DNA from: Candidatus Hydrogenedentota bacterium
GTDB lineage: Bacteria > Hydrogenedentota > Hydrogenedentia > Hydrogenedentales > CAITNO01
Direction of reading: 5' to 3'
NCBI GenBank assembly: GCA_903893795.1
Contig: CAITNO010000110.1
Location: 1 to 64,000, forward strand
DNA length: 64,000 nt
Below are positions 1 through 10,600 of this stretch, one piece after another; position 1 is the first letter of the stretch, and each line of letters starts with the position of its first letter. Below the pieces are notes generated by a model. It saw nothing but the letters and a program-made list of their open reading frames with translations, was not told where the DNA came from and did not search any database. The position numbers and the translations under genes were made by a program.

Positions 1-37
1 GCTCTTCTGGTGCCGATTCGCGCATCGACCGAATACA

Positions 38-64
38 GCCGGCAGGGATGCCGGCGCTCCCAGT
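38..64. repeat. Dispersed palindromic repeat, copy 1
   Basis: A 7-bp perfect stem GCCGGCA / TGCCGGC (38-44 and 49-55) with loop GGGA is followed by GCTCCCAGT. The same design recurs at 47909-47934, where the stem is GCCGGCG / CGCCGGC and the same nine bases follow. It sits just past the stop codon of the minus-strand gene ending at 67. It looks like a REP-type or miniature repeat; mobility is inference. Confidence 0.6.
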
Positions 65-66
65 GA

Positions 67-2586
67 CTACTGACGCGGCGTGGTGCGTTTGGACCGCATC
101 AACACCAGCAACGCCGCGCAGATACTCACGGCAGATATCACGCCGATCACCGCACCAATCTTCACCGTCAGCGAGTCGAACACAAAGGACACCTCGTGCG
201 TGCCCGCCGGCACGCGGACGGATTGAAACACATCAAACGCGGGCTCAATTGATACGGGTTTTCCGTCCAGCGTGGCATGCCAACCGGGATAGCGCGTCTC
301 CATGAAGCAAAGCGTGGCGGGTCTGGGCAAATCACCCAGGCGCACACTCATTGCATTCGCGCGCGATGTCGTGATGGTCATCCGGTCGTTGTTGTCTGCA
401 TGTCTCGCCACGCGCACCTGGCTTATTTCTAGCTCTTTCCCCGTTTCATCGAGGTGGGGCCGAAACACGGTCCTGATATGCGGGAAGTCGGGCAGTGGAA
501 TCCGGGCCTCGGTGTACGGGTGGGTGGAAAGGGTCTTTCCGGGAAGGAATTCGCCGTTGTCGGCGTCGAGGAAGTCTACCTCGATGTCACCAGCAGATTC
601 GGCCTGATAGGAGATGCACAGTTCATTCTCGCCATTCGTCCCGTCGAACACAGGCAGCAACATCATTCCCCGTTCCGCGGTCTCCTGCCGATATGCCACC
701 GGATGATCCAAGAGCGCCATCTCCCCAAGTGTCGGATAGAAATCATACAAAGCTTCAATCTTCGGCGAAACGACCGGCCCCGACGCACCGCCCTCAAACA
801 GCCTGAAACGCCGTTTGCCCAGCAGAGTTGCCGATGCGTTCACACGTGTGACTTCCGTGTAGTACAGGCGCCGATCATAATGGCCGGCGCGTTTCGGCGC
901 GGCCAGCTTCGCGTGGACCCGCTCCACCGTCAGTGGATCATAACCGTTGATAACGGGCTTCAACTGGTACATCAGCATGTTTTCGGTAAACAGGTCATCC
1001 GTGCCGCCCACCCAACGGCGGTTGTCTGTCTGAAAGTCGGGTGTTTTTTCCAGCGCATTTGCATTGTGAGGATACAAATTGTCACGAATCTGGTCCGGAA
1101 TATAGGCGTGGTTCCACAGAGTCACTTCGCCGATGAGGCACAGCAGGACCATTCCCCCCGAGACCGCGCGCAATGGCCGATAAAAGGAAAGCGCCATCAT
1201 CACAAATGCCAACGCCGGGATGAGCCACGCCCCAAAGGAAATGGGGTATTCCGGGCTCAGCCACAGCCATTCCAGCAGAACCCACAGGACCGACCCACAC
1301 AGCAACGCATACACAAGGAACCAGAACCGGGGGCTGAAACGCGAGCGCGCCGGCGAAGCCAGCGCGTCGGCGCCGAAGCCGGCCAGCAGCGCCCAGAACA
1401 GGCAGCCAAACACGATGGCCCGCTGCGGTTCGGTAATTTGAAACGGCGCAACGGCGGCGATGATCCAGCCAAAGGGAAACGCGGGTTCGATGCAGCAGTC
1501 CAGCATGACCAGGAAGAGGATGGCGCACAGGGCCACCTCCCGCCGCTGCCGGTGACGGACACAGAACAGCACCAGCAGCGCCATGGTTGCGCCCATCATG
1601 CGGATGCCCTGTTTGCCGTAGAAGAGCAGCAGCGCCCGGCCCAGCAGCGCGGGGTCCTTGAAGGGATTCAACTGGATGGGGAAGGGGTCGAGCGAAATGC
1701 TGTACTGTTGCTTTGCCCGCGCCGCATAGGCGGAGAACTCCGCCGTGGGGAGCAGGCTGGGCATGGCGATGAGCACGGCCGTGCCAAACAGGAGTGCCAG
1801 CAGGAGGAGGTCGCCTGTCAGGCACCTGGCCCTGGTGCCCGCAGCGCCTTCCGGCCTTCCATAGGCCGCGCGGTGCAGTATCCAATAAGACAGGAGCGAC
1901 GTGCCCGCGTACAGGGTGAATTGCGGAAAGCCGGGCAGTATGCCGATGCCGAAGGCGAGGCCGCAGGCCAGTCCGTAAAGCGCCTTGTCCTGGATCCGGC
2001 CTGCCGACAGGGCCCGCCGGAAGAGCAGCAGTTGCCAGGGAAACCAGGCGGCGATGGCCACGAGGTGCCAGTGCTGCACCAGGCGGTAGCTGATGGCTGC
2101 GCTGGCCATGTACCCCACGGCGGCCACCAGCGCGCCGAGTTTGCCCATGCGAAATTCGCGCGCCAGAAAGAAGGTGCCCACCGCCAGCAGGAGAAGGTGA
2201 AAACCCTGCATGACGGCCAGACTGACAAAGGTGGTCATGGGCGTGGGATGGACGTTCAGCAGGCTGCGCAGGATATGAACGGGATAATAGAGCGCCGCCT
2301 GCGGGTTGGCGGCAAAAGGGGTGCCGCAAAACAGGAGAGGGTTCCATTGGGGCCACTCTCCGTGGTGGATGGAATAGTCCATGAAGAACGACATGGCGCC
2401 GAGGTAGTTCCATGAATCGGCCCGGCCGAGCAGGATGGACGGGCCAAAGAGAAACAGGAGCGGACCATAGATTAGCGCCATGACAATGAGCACCACCCCG
2501 AGAACCTGCAATAAGAGCAGCAGGCGGTCGAGGCCGCCTTTTCGCCCGGCACCGGGTGCCGCGTTTGATACCGACGCGTGAGTCAT
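67..2586 (-). CDS. YfhO-family polytopic membrane protein
   Basis: Large integral membrane protein of about 839 residues. Many hydrophobic helices run from about residue 20 to 540, followed by a soluble extracytoplasmic domain and a last helix near the C-terminus. The C-terminal signature ETRYPGWHATLDGKP, then VPAGTHEVSFVF, is typical of the bacterial YfhO family (GT-C-like proteins thought to glycosylate cell-envelope polymers). Start uncertain: ATG at 2586 places the first helix soon after the N-terminus and has a GAGGG some way upstream. An in-frame ATG at 2649 and a longer frame to 2715 also exist, but the latter runs through a small palindrome. The gene is isolated on its strand; the substrate cannot be read from sequence. 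Confidence 0.8.
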   Translation of the reverse strand: MTHASVSNAAPGAGRKGGLDRLLLLLQVLGVVLIVMALIYGPLLFLFGPSILLGRADSWNYLGAMSFFMDYSIHHGEWPQWNPLLFCGTPFAANPQAALYYPVHILRSLLNVHPTPMTTFVSLAVMQGFHLLLLAVGTFFLAREFRMGKLGALVAAVGYMASAAISYRLVQHWHLVAIAAWFPWQLLLFRRALSAGRIQDKALYGLACGLAFGIGILPGFPQFTLYAGTSLLSYWILHRAAYGRPEGAAGTRARCLTGDLLLLALLFGTAVLIAMPSLLPTAEFSAYAARAKQQYSISLDPFPIQLNPFKDPALLGRALLLFYGKQGIRMMGATMALLVLFCVRHRQRREVALCAILFLVMLDCCIEPAFPFGWIIAAVAPFQITEPQRAIVFGCLFWALLAGFGADALASPARSRFSPRFWFLVYALLCGSVLWVLLEWLWLSPEYPISFGAWLIPALAFVMMALSFYRPLRAVSGGMVLLCLIGEVTLWNHAYIPDQIRDNLYPHNANALEKTPDFQTDNRRWVGGTDDLFTENMLMYQLKPVINGYDPLTVERVHAKLAAPKRAGHYDRRLYYTEVTRVNASATLLGKRRFRLFEGGASGPVVSPKIEALYDFYPTLGEMALLDHPVAYRQETAERGMMLLPVFDGTNGENELCISYQAESAGDIEVDFLDADNGEFLPGKTLSTHPYTEARIPLPDFPHIRTVFRPHLDETGKELEISQVRVARHADNNDRMTITTSRANAMSVRLGDLPRPATLCFMETRYPGWHATLDGKPVSIEPAFDVFQSVRVPAGTHEVSFVFDSLTVKIGAVIGVISAVSICAALLVLMRSKRTTPRQ

Positions 2587-2883
2587 CACAACCGCGTTTG
2601 CCCTCGGGATAATCGCGCCCAGATACAGCCAAGCTGTGGGAAAGTTCATAAGGAGCCACCGGCGAAATCGCCGGACACCCGGTCTGCCACGGCATACTAC
2701 CATGCGCATGAACACGCTTCAAGAGATGTTTTTTTGCGGTTGTGGGGTTGATTACCTCGCATTCCATAGAATATGTTCTAATCATTGGTGGAGAAGCTCT
2801 CGGGACGGAGCCGGTGGGAAGTCAGCCTGGCAAGCGCTCCGCGTTGGAAGTGCTTTTTCGCATACTGTTGGAGGGATAGGGCC

Positions 2884-5800
2884 ATGATGTCATGGAAGTG
2901 CGGGATCATACTTGCTGTTTTGTCGGCGGTGCTGATCGGCAAAGGTGCGGCGGCGGCCGAAGTGCCGGTTCCAGATGCGGAACTGCTGAAGGCGTTTTGC
3001 GGGGCGTTGGGAAAGCCTGTCGGTCCTGTTACCGACGCGGAATTGGGCACGATTACCACGCTGGCCGCAAGCAGCAAGGGGATCTCGGAACTGACGGGGA
3101 TGCAGTACTGCACGGCGCTTGTTTCCCTCAGCCTGTTCAACAACAAGATTTCAAGCCTGCAACCCTTGGCAGGCATGCCCAACCTGGTGACGCTGGACTT
3201 GTCCTGGAACAGTATAGGCAGCCTCACCGCCATCACGTCGATGCCGAAAATTAACGATTTGAACCTGAGCCATAACCCCACATCCTCGCTGGCCGGCCTG
3301 CCGGTGGGCCCGTACAGGAAACTTAACCTGTCCTTTATGGCGTTGTCGTCGCTCGCTTCAATGCCTGCGGTGCAGTTCCTGCCCCCCAACGTTTCGGCCG
3401 AATCTTCGTTCACGCTCGCCGCGAATCAAATCCAGTCCCTGTCCGGCCTTCCAACCGTCACGGCCTTGGTTTGGTTTGACGTTTCATCCAACGATCTCAC
3501 CAGTCTGGCGGGTCTGTCGGCCCTGAAAGACCTGCGCTCGTTGAACCTAACCGGTAATCAACTGGCCTCCCTGACCAATCTGCCGTCGTACCCCAACCTT
3601 AGAGGGTTGTACTTGTCGGGCAACCTCCTGACAAGCCTGTCGAACATGGGCCAGCAGCCGGGACTACTCTACCTGTATGCCGACTACAACGGCCTGACTT
3701 CGTTGACCGGCATTGGGGGGGCACCCCAACTGGAATACCTTTCCGCCCGATACAACGAATTGACCTCCGCGCAGGGCATCGCAGGTTGTCCCAGTCTCAG
3801 CGAGATCTACATCAGCCACAGCAAGCTTTCCTCCCTTGACGGACTGGGCTCCCCGACGGGGGTGCATTGGCTGGACGTGTCCCACAACCGCCTGAAAACC
3901 CTGGCGATCAGCGGCGGCAGCCCGACCGTCCGGCTCTTGAATGCGTCGGACAACAGCCTGTCCTCGCTCCAGGGGATTTCCCAATACAGCGGCCTTCAAT
4001 CGCTGCAGCTCACAAGGAACCGTCTGGCCAGCCTCGCCGGGCTGCCAAGCAGCATCACAGACTTGATTGTCTCCGACAATCCGCTCCAAACGCTGTCGGA
4101 GACTTCTTCATTGACACAGTTGGCGTGGCTTACCGCGGACAATCTCCCACTGGGGCGCAATCCGGCCGCCGGTCTGCCGGACTCCCTGCAATCCCTCTCC
4201 ATGTCAAACACCGGGTTGACCGACACATCCTTTCTGCTGGGGTTGCCAAATATTTCCGCAATCTATCTATCGAGAAACCACATCGCCATCCTGCCGTCCC
4301 TGGCCGGCATCCACGGTTTGACGCGTGTCGATTTTTCGCACAACGCACTGACCAGACTCGATGGCATTGCGGGCTCCCAGACGCTGAATTACGCCGACTT
4401 CTCCCACAATGGGATTTCCTCCCTGCCCGACTTGGCGTCTCTGCCGAAACTTGATCAACTGTACCTTGCCCACAACCGTCTGTCCGCACTGCCCGACCTC
4501 AGCGCGCTGGTCCTGTCCAACTTTGACGCCTCAAACAACGCCATAAACACGGTGACGGCTTTGCCTGCTGCGCAAGTCCTGCGCCTTGCAAACAATGCAT
4601 TGACAGAGCTCCCTGCGGCAATTCCAGATCCGTTGGGCATGCTCGACGTCTCGGGCAACGCGCTGACGTCCGCCGATGTGCTGGCTTCGCACCCGAACCT
4701 GTGGTCGCTCAACCTCTCCAACAACCAGATTTCCTCCGTGGCGTTCCTGAACTCCGTGCCGCGCATCAAAGAGGTGTTTCTGGAAGGGAACCCCACCGGA
4801 AATTGCGAAAGTGCGCTTTCGCAACTGGCCGACATGCAGGCCATTGGCGTGTCCCAGGGACAAGTTTCCGGAAACGCATACTTTGCCCGGTGGAAAAGCA
4901 CACTGTATTCCCTGTGGCTTTCCGGCACGTCCTTTTCCGATCTCACCTCCCTTGTGCAATGCACCGGGATAACCGCCCTTCGTGTGCGCGGTGCGGGATT
5001 GCAGGACATCTCGGCATTGTCGGCGCTCAAGGGCATCCAGTATCTGGATTTGTCCGAAAACGCCGTCGCAGACATCACGCCTCTGGCAAAGTGCGGATCA
5101 TTGTACGTGCTGAATCTTTCAGCCAACGCAATCACAGACATTTCCTCGATGCCGGTCCCCAACATGTTCTACGTGCTGGATCTGTCCGGCAACGCCATTC
5201 AGGATATTTCCCGTCTCACCGACCCCTGGTGCACCTTCTATGACAGCGGCACGCTTCCCACTCCGCCAAGAAGCTGGGAACTGCCTTGCGATGCGCTGAC
5301 CCCGGTGCTCGACCTGTCGCGGAACCCCCTGGCAAGCAATGCTGTGGCCCGCGACATTCCAACCATTAAGACCCGGGGAGTCAATGTCGTGCTAAGGGAT
5401 GATCGCTGCACCTCCGGACAGGCGGTTTCTGCCGGCCAGCGCGACGCGTACCAGTCGCTATTGGACAATTTCACGACCCTCGACCTAGACGCGGATCACC
5501 TGCTTTCATGGCTGGAGATTTCCGGCGCTCCGGGGCCAGCCGTCTCCCCTGCCGGGTTTGAATACCTGGACGGCAACGGGGACGGGTTTGTGTCGCGGGA
5601 TGAACTGCTCAATGCGCTGTATGCCGCCTGCGAGAACGAGGCCGGTGCCGTCACGCGCTCACAGACATTGGAGATCGGAGGAAACGTCTTGCTGGCCGTG
5701 CCCTGTCCGGTCTGGCCCCTGTCCACGTATCAATGGATGCGGAATGGATCCCCCCTGAAGAACTCGGAGCATGTCATTGGGGCAAACGAGCGCGGCATGG

Positions 5801-6006
5801 GCATCTTAAGCATCACGGAAGACGACAGTGGAAGCTACGCCTGCATGTACGACGACGGCAGCAAGTCCAACGCCGTCTATGGCCCCATCACCCTGAATGT
5901 TGTGGAGAGGCTTCCCCTGACGGGGTTGGCCGGCTGTGTGGTCCTTGTCGTGGCGATATCCCTCCTGTTCTTCCGAATATCCGGGGAACGGCGAAAACTG
6001 TCTTGA
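2884..6006 (+). CDS. Secreted leucine-rich-repeat protein with EF-hand, Ig-like domain and C-terminal LPLTG-type tail
   Basis: About 1040 residues. ATG 2884 is chosen because GGAGGG lies 8 nt upstream and a signal peptide (MMSWKCGIILAVLSAVLIG) follows. Residues about 56-830 are some thirty or more SDS22-like leucine-rich repeats of about 22 residues (pattern LxxLxLxxNxLxSLxx). Then come calcium-loop-like motifs (LDLDADHLLSWLE near 866 and DGNGDGFVSRDE near 895) and an Ig-like domain (about 922-1009; YQWMRNG, DDSGSYAC). The tail is LPLTG at 1010-1014, a hydrophobic helix and a basic end (ISGERRKLS). Predicted to sit on the cell surface and bind proteins or glycans; no enzyme domain is visible. 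The tail resembles those of the proteins at 35345 and 61653. Confidence 0.85.
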   Translation: MMSWKCGIILAVLSAVLIGKGAAAAEVPVPDAELLKAFCGALGKPVGPVTDAELGTITTLAASSKGISELTGMQYCTALVSLSLFNNKISSLQPLAGMPNLVTLDLSWNSIGSLTAITSMPKINDLNLSHNPTSSLAGLPVGPYRKLNLSFMALSSLASMPAVQFLPPNVSAESSFTLAANQIQSLSGLPTVTALVWFDVSSNDLTSLAGLSALKDLRSLNLTGNQLASLTNLPSYPNLRGLYLSGNLLTSLSNMGQQPGLLYLYADYNGLTSLTGIGGAPQLEYLSARYNELTSAQGIAGCPSLSEIYISHSKLSSLDGLGSPTGVHWLDVSHNRLKTLAISGGSPTVRLLNASDNSLSSLQGISQYSGLQSLQLTRNRLASLAGLPSSITDLIVSDNPLQTLSETSSLTQLAWLTADNLPLGRNPAAGLPDSLQSLSMSNTGLTDTSFLLGLPNISAIYLSRNHIAILPSLAGIHGLTRVDFSHNALTRLDGIAGSQTLNYADFSHNGISSLPDLASLPKLDQLYLAHNRLSALPDLSALVLSNFDASNNAINTVTALPAAQVLRLANNALTELPAAIPDPLGMLDVSGNALTSADVLASHPNLWSLNLSNNQISSVAFLNSVPRIKEVFLEGNPTGNCESALSQLADMQAIGVSQGQVSGNAYFARWKSTLYSLWLSGTSFSDLTSLVQCTGITALRVRGAGLQDISALSALKGIQYLDLSENAVADITPLAKCGSLYVLNLSANAITDISSMPVPNMFYVLDLSGNAIQDISRLTDPWCTFYDSGTLPTPPRSWELPCDALTPVLDLSRNPLASNAVARDIPTIKTRGVNVVLRDDRCTSGQAVSAGQRDAYQSLLDNFTTLDLDADHLLSWLEISGAPGPAVSPAGFEYLDGNGDGFVSRDELLNALYAACENEAGAVTRSQTLEIGGNVLLAVPCPVWPLSTYQWMRNGSPLKNSEHVIGANERGMGILSITEDDSGSYACMYDDGSKSNAVYGPITLNVVERLPLTGLAGCVVLVVAISLLFFRISGERRKLS

Positions 6007-6187
6007 AGTCTGGGACAGCCTTTTTACTGCCTTCGGGTGACGCTCCTTATCATTGCTCCGCGCCTCCCAGTTGCGGGGTTGCCTCCACTCAGAAGAAAAC
6101 CGGTTGATTGGGCAGAATCTTTCCGCCTAGTTTGTTTATCTCTCATGGTTTGGGTGATTTCAGCACAACCTTTTGGAGTGTAAGACC

Positions 6188-7150
6188 ATGAGCAAGCGGA
6201 AACTGGGAAATTCAGGGTTGGAAGTGGCGCCAATCGCCTTTGGCGGCAATGTTTTTGGCTGGACGGTGGATGAAGCCATGTCCTTCAAACTGCTGGACGC
6301 TTTTGTTGCGGCCGGATTCAGTCTTGTGGACACGGCCGACCTCTATTCCCGGTGGGTTCCGGGCAATTCCGGGGGCGAGTCGGAGACCATTATCGGCAAA
6401 TGGTTCAAGCAAAGCGGCAAACGTGAATCCGTGGTGCTCGCCACCAAAGTGGGGATGGACATGGGTGGGGACAATAAAGGCTTGTCCCCAAAATACATTG
6501 TTCGCGCCGTGGAAGATTCACTCAGGAGGCTGCAGACAGACCATATCGACCTGTATCAGTCCCACGTGGATGACCCGGAGACGCCCCTTGAAGAAACGCT
6601 GGCAGCCTATGCGCAGTTGATAGAACAGGGCAAAGTGCGCGCGATAGGCGCCTCGAACTACACGGAAACCCGACTCGGCGAGGCGCTGGCGTCGAGCAGG
6701 ACAAAGCGAGTGCCCCGGTATGAGACGTTGCAACCCTGGTACAACCTGTTTGACCGCGAGGAGTTTGAATCCGGTCTGGAGGCTTTGTGCTTGGAAAACG
6801 GACTGGGGGTGATTCCCTACTACTCGCTCGCCAGTGGATTTCTGAGCGGCAAGTATCGATCAGAAAAGGACTTGGGGAAGAGCGCCCGGGGCGAGGGGGT
6901 CAAGAAGTACCTGAACGCCCGCGGATTCCGCATACTTAAGGCGCTGGATGAGGTGGCTGCGGCGCAAAGCACCGCGCCCGCCACGGTGGCGCTTGCCTGG
7001 CTGATTGCCCGGCCCAGCGTGACCGCACCCATTGTGAGCGCCACCAATCCTGAACAACTGGAGGAGTTGCTCCGCGCCGCCGCGCTTGTGCTCGATGATG
7101 CTGCCCTTGGACTTCTTAACCGGGCCAGTGACCGGGAAGCAGGGAATTGA
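6188..7150 (+). CDS. Aldo/keto reductase
   Basis: About 320 residues, a normal length for NADPH-dependent aldo/keto reductases (TIM barrel, cytoplasm). N-terminal KRKLGNSGLEVAPIAFGG is the family signature. The catalytic tetrad can be followed: Asp in VDTADLY and Tyr four residues later, Lys in VLATKVG, His in YQSHVDD. The nucleotide-binding end shows IVSATNPEQLEELL. ATG 6188 has GGAG about 10 nt upstream; an in-frame TTG at 6173 overlaps that ribosome-binding site and is rejected. The YajO/YccK-like subgroup is likely, but the substrate is unknown. It stands alone between the LRR protein and the signalling block. Confidence 0.92.
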   Translation: MSKRKLGNSGLEVAPIAFGGNVFGWTVDEAMSFKLLDAFVAAGFSLVDTADLYSRWVPGNSGGESETIIGKWFKQSGKRESVVLATKVGMDMGGDNKGLSPKYIVRAVEDSLRRLQTDHIDLYQSHVDDPETPLEETLAAYAQLIEQGKVRAIGASNYTETRLGEALASSRTKRVPRYETLQPWYNLFDREEFESGLEALCLENGLGVIPYYSLASGFLSGKYRSEKDLGKSARGEGVKKYLNARGFRILKALDEVAAAQSTAPATVALAWLIARPSVTAPIVSATNPEQLEELLRAAALVLDDAALGLLNRASDREAGN

Positions 7151-7628
7151 GCAAGAATAAGAAATTATTTTTTTCAAAAGAATTCATTTATAATCATGAG
7201 AGCCTTTACTGGAGGCTCCGGATGGATGAAGCTTTCCAATTATTGGACACTAAATGTGCATCTTCCAGATTCTGGACGGTTCATTGCCTGAAGTTTACAT
7301 GCGCCCTTCCATGATGCGGCGACTGTAAGTTCTATTCTGGCTTAATGTTAAACGATATATTGGTTCCGGGAAACGGCGATGGCGCGGATTTTGCTAAAAT
7401 ATTTTTCATATGCCACTTGCGAGTTTGCCAAGAATGCGTTACGATTATGATGTGAGATTGGGGCTGATCCAGTCTGGGACCACCGTGTAAAGAGTCAAAT
7501 TCTGGGCGGGTCCTGTGCAAAGTCACAGGTTGTATTCTTCTCGCTTGGTGGGCAATATGGTTGAGATGGAAGAGACCCGGTTTTGTTGGGTCAAATTGCT
7601 GTAACTGGGTAGGCGGGTGAGTTGTGAC
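7151..7628. other. Intergenic region before the large kinase
   Basis: AT-richer than its flanks. No convincing gene on either strand. Two small hairpins: GAGCC/GGCTC around 7199-7216, and CCTGTG / CACAGG at 7512-7517 and 7524-7529 followed by a T-rich run. The second could be an attenuator or weak terminator ahead of the kinase. The promoter of the signalling operon should lie here, but no strong -35/-10 pair stands out. Confidence 0.4.
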
Positions 7629-10600
7629 ATGACACCAAACACGCCATTCGAGCGGGTAATCCGTCTCGTGTCCGGCATTTGTGTCGGTGCGGCCGGGGTG
7701 ATCGCGTGTCTCGTGCTGTTGAGTTGGCTTACCGGCCACGGGATGATAGGTGCGTTGAAATATGGCTATGTGCCCATGGCCCCGGGCACGGCTGGCGCGA
7801 TACTCCTGCTAACTCTTTCCGTGCTGGTCAGCATTCTCCACCCCGAACACCCGCTTGGCATTAAGTTCTGTTGGCTCTCTGCATTCCTCACTGGGACAAT
7901 ATCCATAATTGGGATGGCGCTGCTCCTCTTTGCCCCTGAAAGCCTGTTTTCGGAATGGATAATACCGGCCAAGGACAGGGTCGTGGGCCAGCCGGTTAGT
8001 GTCATATCTCCGGTGACGGCGCTCGTGCTGTTCTTGTATGCGGCGGCCCAGGCACTTGAATCCCCCCCCGGCAGGCGAAAGCGTTCAAACCGTCAGGCTG
8101 CCTCCGCGTTTGCCTTTGTCGGCGGCCTAATCAGTTGTTGGGTGGTACTGGGCTACATCCTCGGGATACCGGTCCTGTACGGCACCGATGCCGTTCCCAT
8201 GGCCCTGTCCAGTGGGATTGCACTTTCCCTGCTGAGCACGGGATTGATCTACAGGGCGGCACCCGGCGTGTGGCCCATGTCCAGAATCCTTCCCGACGAT
8301 TCTGCAGAACCCTCCAGGTGGACGGCAAAAGGCCCCCTCGTGGCTTTCCTTCTTTTGTTTGCCACCATCGCGGTGGTGGGCGGCATTGAACTTGAAATGC
8401 AGCAGGTAAACATGCGCAGCGCAGCGCATGCCGAGTTGGATGCTGTTGCAGACCTGAAGATACAGGATATCGCCCATTGGCGCCAGGAGCGCCTTGCCGA
8501 TGCGCATTTCTTCGCCAATGCCGCATTTGTGGCCCGGGACCTGCAGGAGTTTCTCGCGGACCCCAACGCAGGCACGATTCGCGCCGAGGTTGTGAACTGG
8601 CTGACACTCCTCAAGGGGGGGGAGCGCTATTTTTGCGCCTCCGTTTTCGACGCATCGGGCGATGAGCGTCTCTCCATTCCCCCGCAGCCGGAACCGCTGG
8701 ACAGCGACATGCGCGCGCTGGTGAGCGGGACGCTGAAAGACAATGCCATCAGCATGACCGACCTGCACGAAGGGGCCGGCCATGAGGTCTATCTGAGTCT
8801 TACGGTGCCCGTCCATGCCCCTGGAGCGGACCCCGCCGCCGCGCCTATTGGGGTCATTGTGCTGCGGATGGACCCCCGGCAGTTTCTCTTTCCTCTCATC
8901 CAGACCTGGCCCACGCGCAGCACCACCGCCGAAACGCTCATCGTGCGCCGGGAAGGCGACGAGGTGCTCTATCTGAGCGACCTGCGCCATCGGGAAGGCG
9001 CCGCAATGAAGCTGCGTGTTTCCGTGGATCAGGATAGTCTCCCGGAAGTGAGGGCCGTCCAAGGCAAGACGGGGCTTGTTGAGGCGGTGGATTATCGCAA
9101 TGTGCCCGTGGTGGCAGTCCTGCGCAAAGTGCCCGATTCCACCTGGTTCCTGGTGGCCAAGGTCGACCAAACCGAAATCTATGCGGCCTCGCGCAGGCAG
9201 GCGCTCCACATCGCGGCCATCATGGCCCTGCTGGTACTGGCGGCCGGGCTGGGCATCGTTGCGCTGTGGCGCCAGCGCAACATGGAGTATTTCCGCCAGA
9301 CCCTGGACCAGGAAACAAAGCAGGGTATTCTGACGCAGCGCTTCGAGCACCTGATGCGCCAGGCAAACGATTGCATCCTCCTTGCGGACGAGAACGGAAA
9401 CATTGTCGAGGCGAATGACCGTGCCATCCAGGTCTACGGCCAATCGCAGGCGGAACTGCGCTGCGCCGGCCTCGTCAGCCTGCGCGCCCCCGGCGCCCGG
9501 GCGCAATTTGAAACGCAGATGGCAGAATTGGCCAAAAACGGAAACATCCGTTTTGAGACGGTGCATCAACGGGCTGACGGAACAGAGTTCCCCGTTGAAG
9601 TCAGTGCACGTATGGTGGATATCGGCGGCGCGGCCCACCAGCTCTTCATCGTGCGTGATATTACCGGGCGCCGTGAACGGGAACGGGAGATTGAACGGCT
9701 GAACCGCCTTTACGCCGCGCTCAGCCATGTGAACCAGTCCATTGTGCGCTCCCAGACACAGCAGGAGATGCTCGAAAGCGTGTGCGCCGCGCTGGTGGAG
9801 CACGGCGGTCTGCAGGTCGCGTGGATGGGTCAATATGATTCGCAGGAAAGCCCCCCAAGTCCGCGCGCATGGCGCTGCATGGATGGATCCCCAACGCCCA
9901 ATCTGGCCTTGGTCGCGGAATGTTTGCGGCAGGGGCAGCGTCCGGTCGCGGGCACTGCGTCCGGTGTGAACCGGCCGGTGGTTTGCCTGGACCTGTCCGC
10001 CATGGACTTCGGCCACGAGGCGCGTCCGGAGATTGACCGCCTGGGCATTTGCGCGGTTGCCGCCCTGCCCATTCGCCTTGGCAAAATGACCTGGGGCGTG
10101 CTCGCCGTGGGCGCCAAAGACGCCGGCTATTTCGGGGACCGCGAAATGGCCCTTCTGGAGGAGGCGGCGAATGACGTCTCCTTCGCCCTGGATCATCTTG
10201 CGATAGAGGCCGAACGCAGGCGCGCCGAAGACCAGTTGCACGAAACGCAGCAGCGGCTGGCCCTGGCCGTGGAAGGCGCGCGTCTGGGTTTGTGGGACTG
10301 GGATCTGCGGACCAATGCCGTCCATTTCTCAAGAGAATACAAGCGCCAGCTCGGTTACGAGGACGGGGATTTCTATAACACCCGTGAACGCTGGGAGGAA
10401 AACCTGCACCCGGACGACCGCGAATGGACACTGGGAGCCATTGAAGATTTTATCAGGCAGCGCGGAGAGTATCAGGAATTGGAGTTCCGCCTGAAACACC
10501 GGGACGGCTCCTACCGGTGGATGCTGAGCCGCGCGGTGCTGCGCTGCGGTCCCGAGGGTGTGCCGGAGCAGATGATCGGATGCCACATCGACATCACCGA

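Noticed and set aside
2654-2715. N-terminal extension of the YfhO-type protein
   Set aside because: It crosses a small CCGGCGAAATCGCCGG palindrome, has no RBS and adds Arg-rich sequence unlike the family.
5911-5925. LPLTG taken as a true Gram-positive sortase site
   Set aside because: The organism has Gram-negative features (outer-membrane-type cytochromes, lipoproteins) and no sortase gene is in the window; the tail fits better with the related LPIVSGAG and IPVAGMAG ends.
8127-10325. Long minus-strand frame opposite the large kinase, and similar long antisense frames (for example 454-2415 +, 14756-15976 -)
   Set aside because: They lie fully opposite well-supported genes, have no recognisable domains and arise from GC-rich codon usage.
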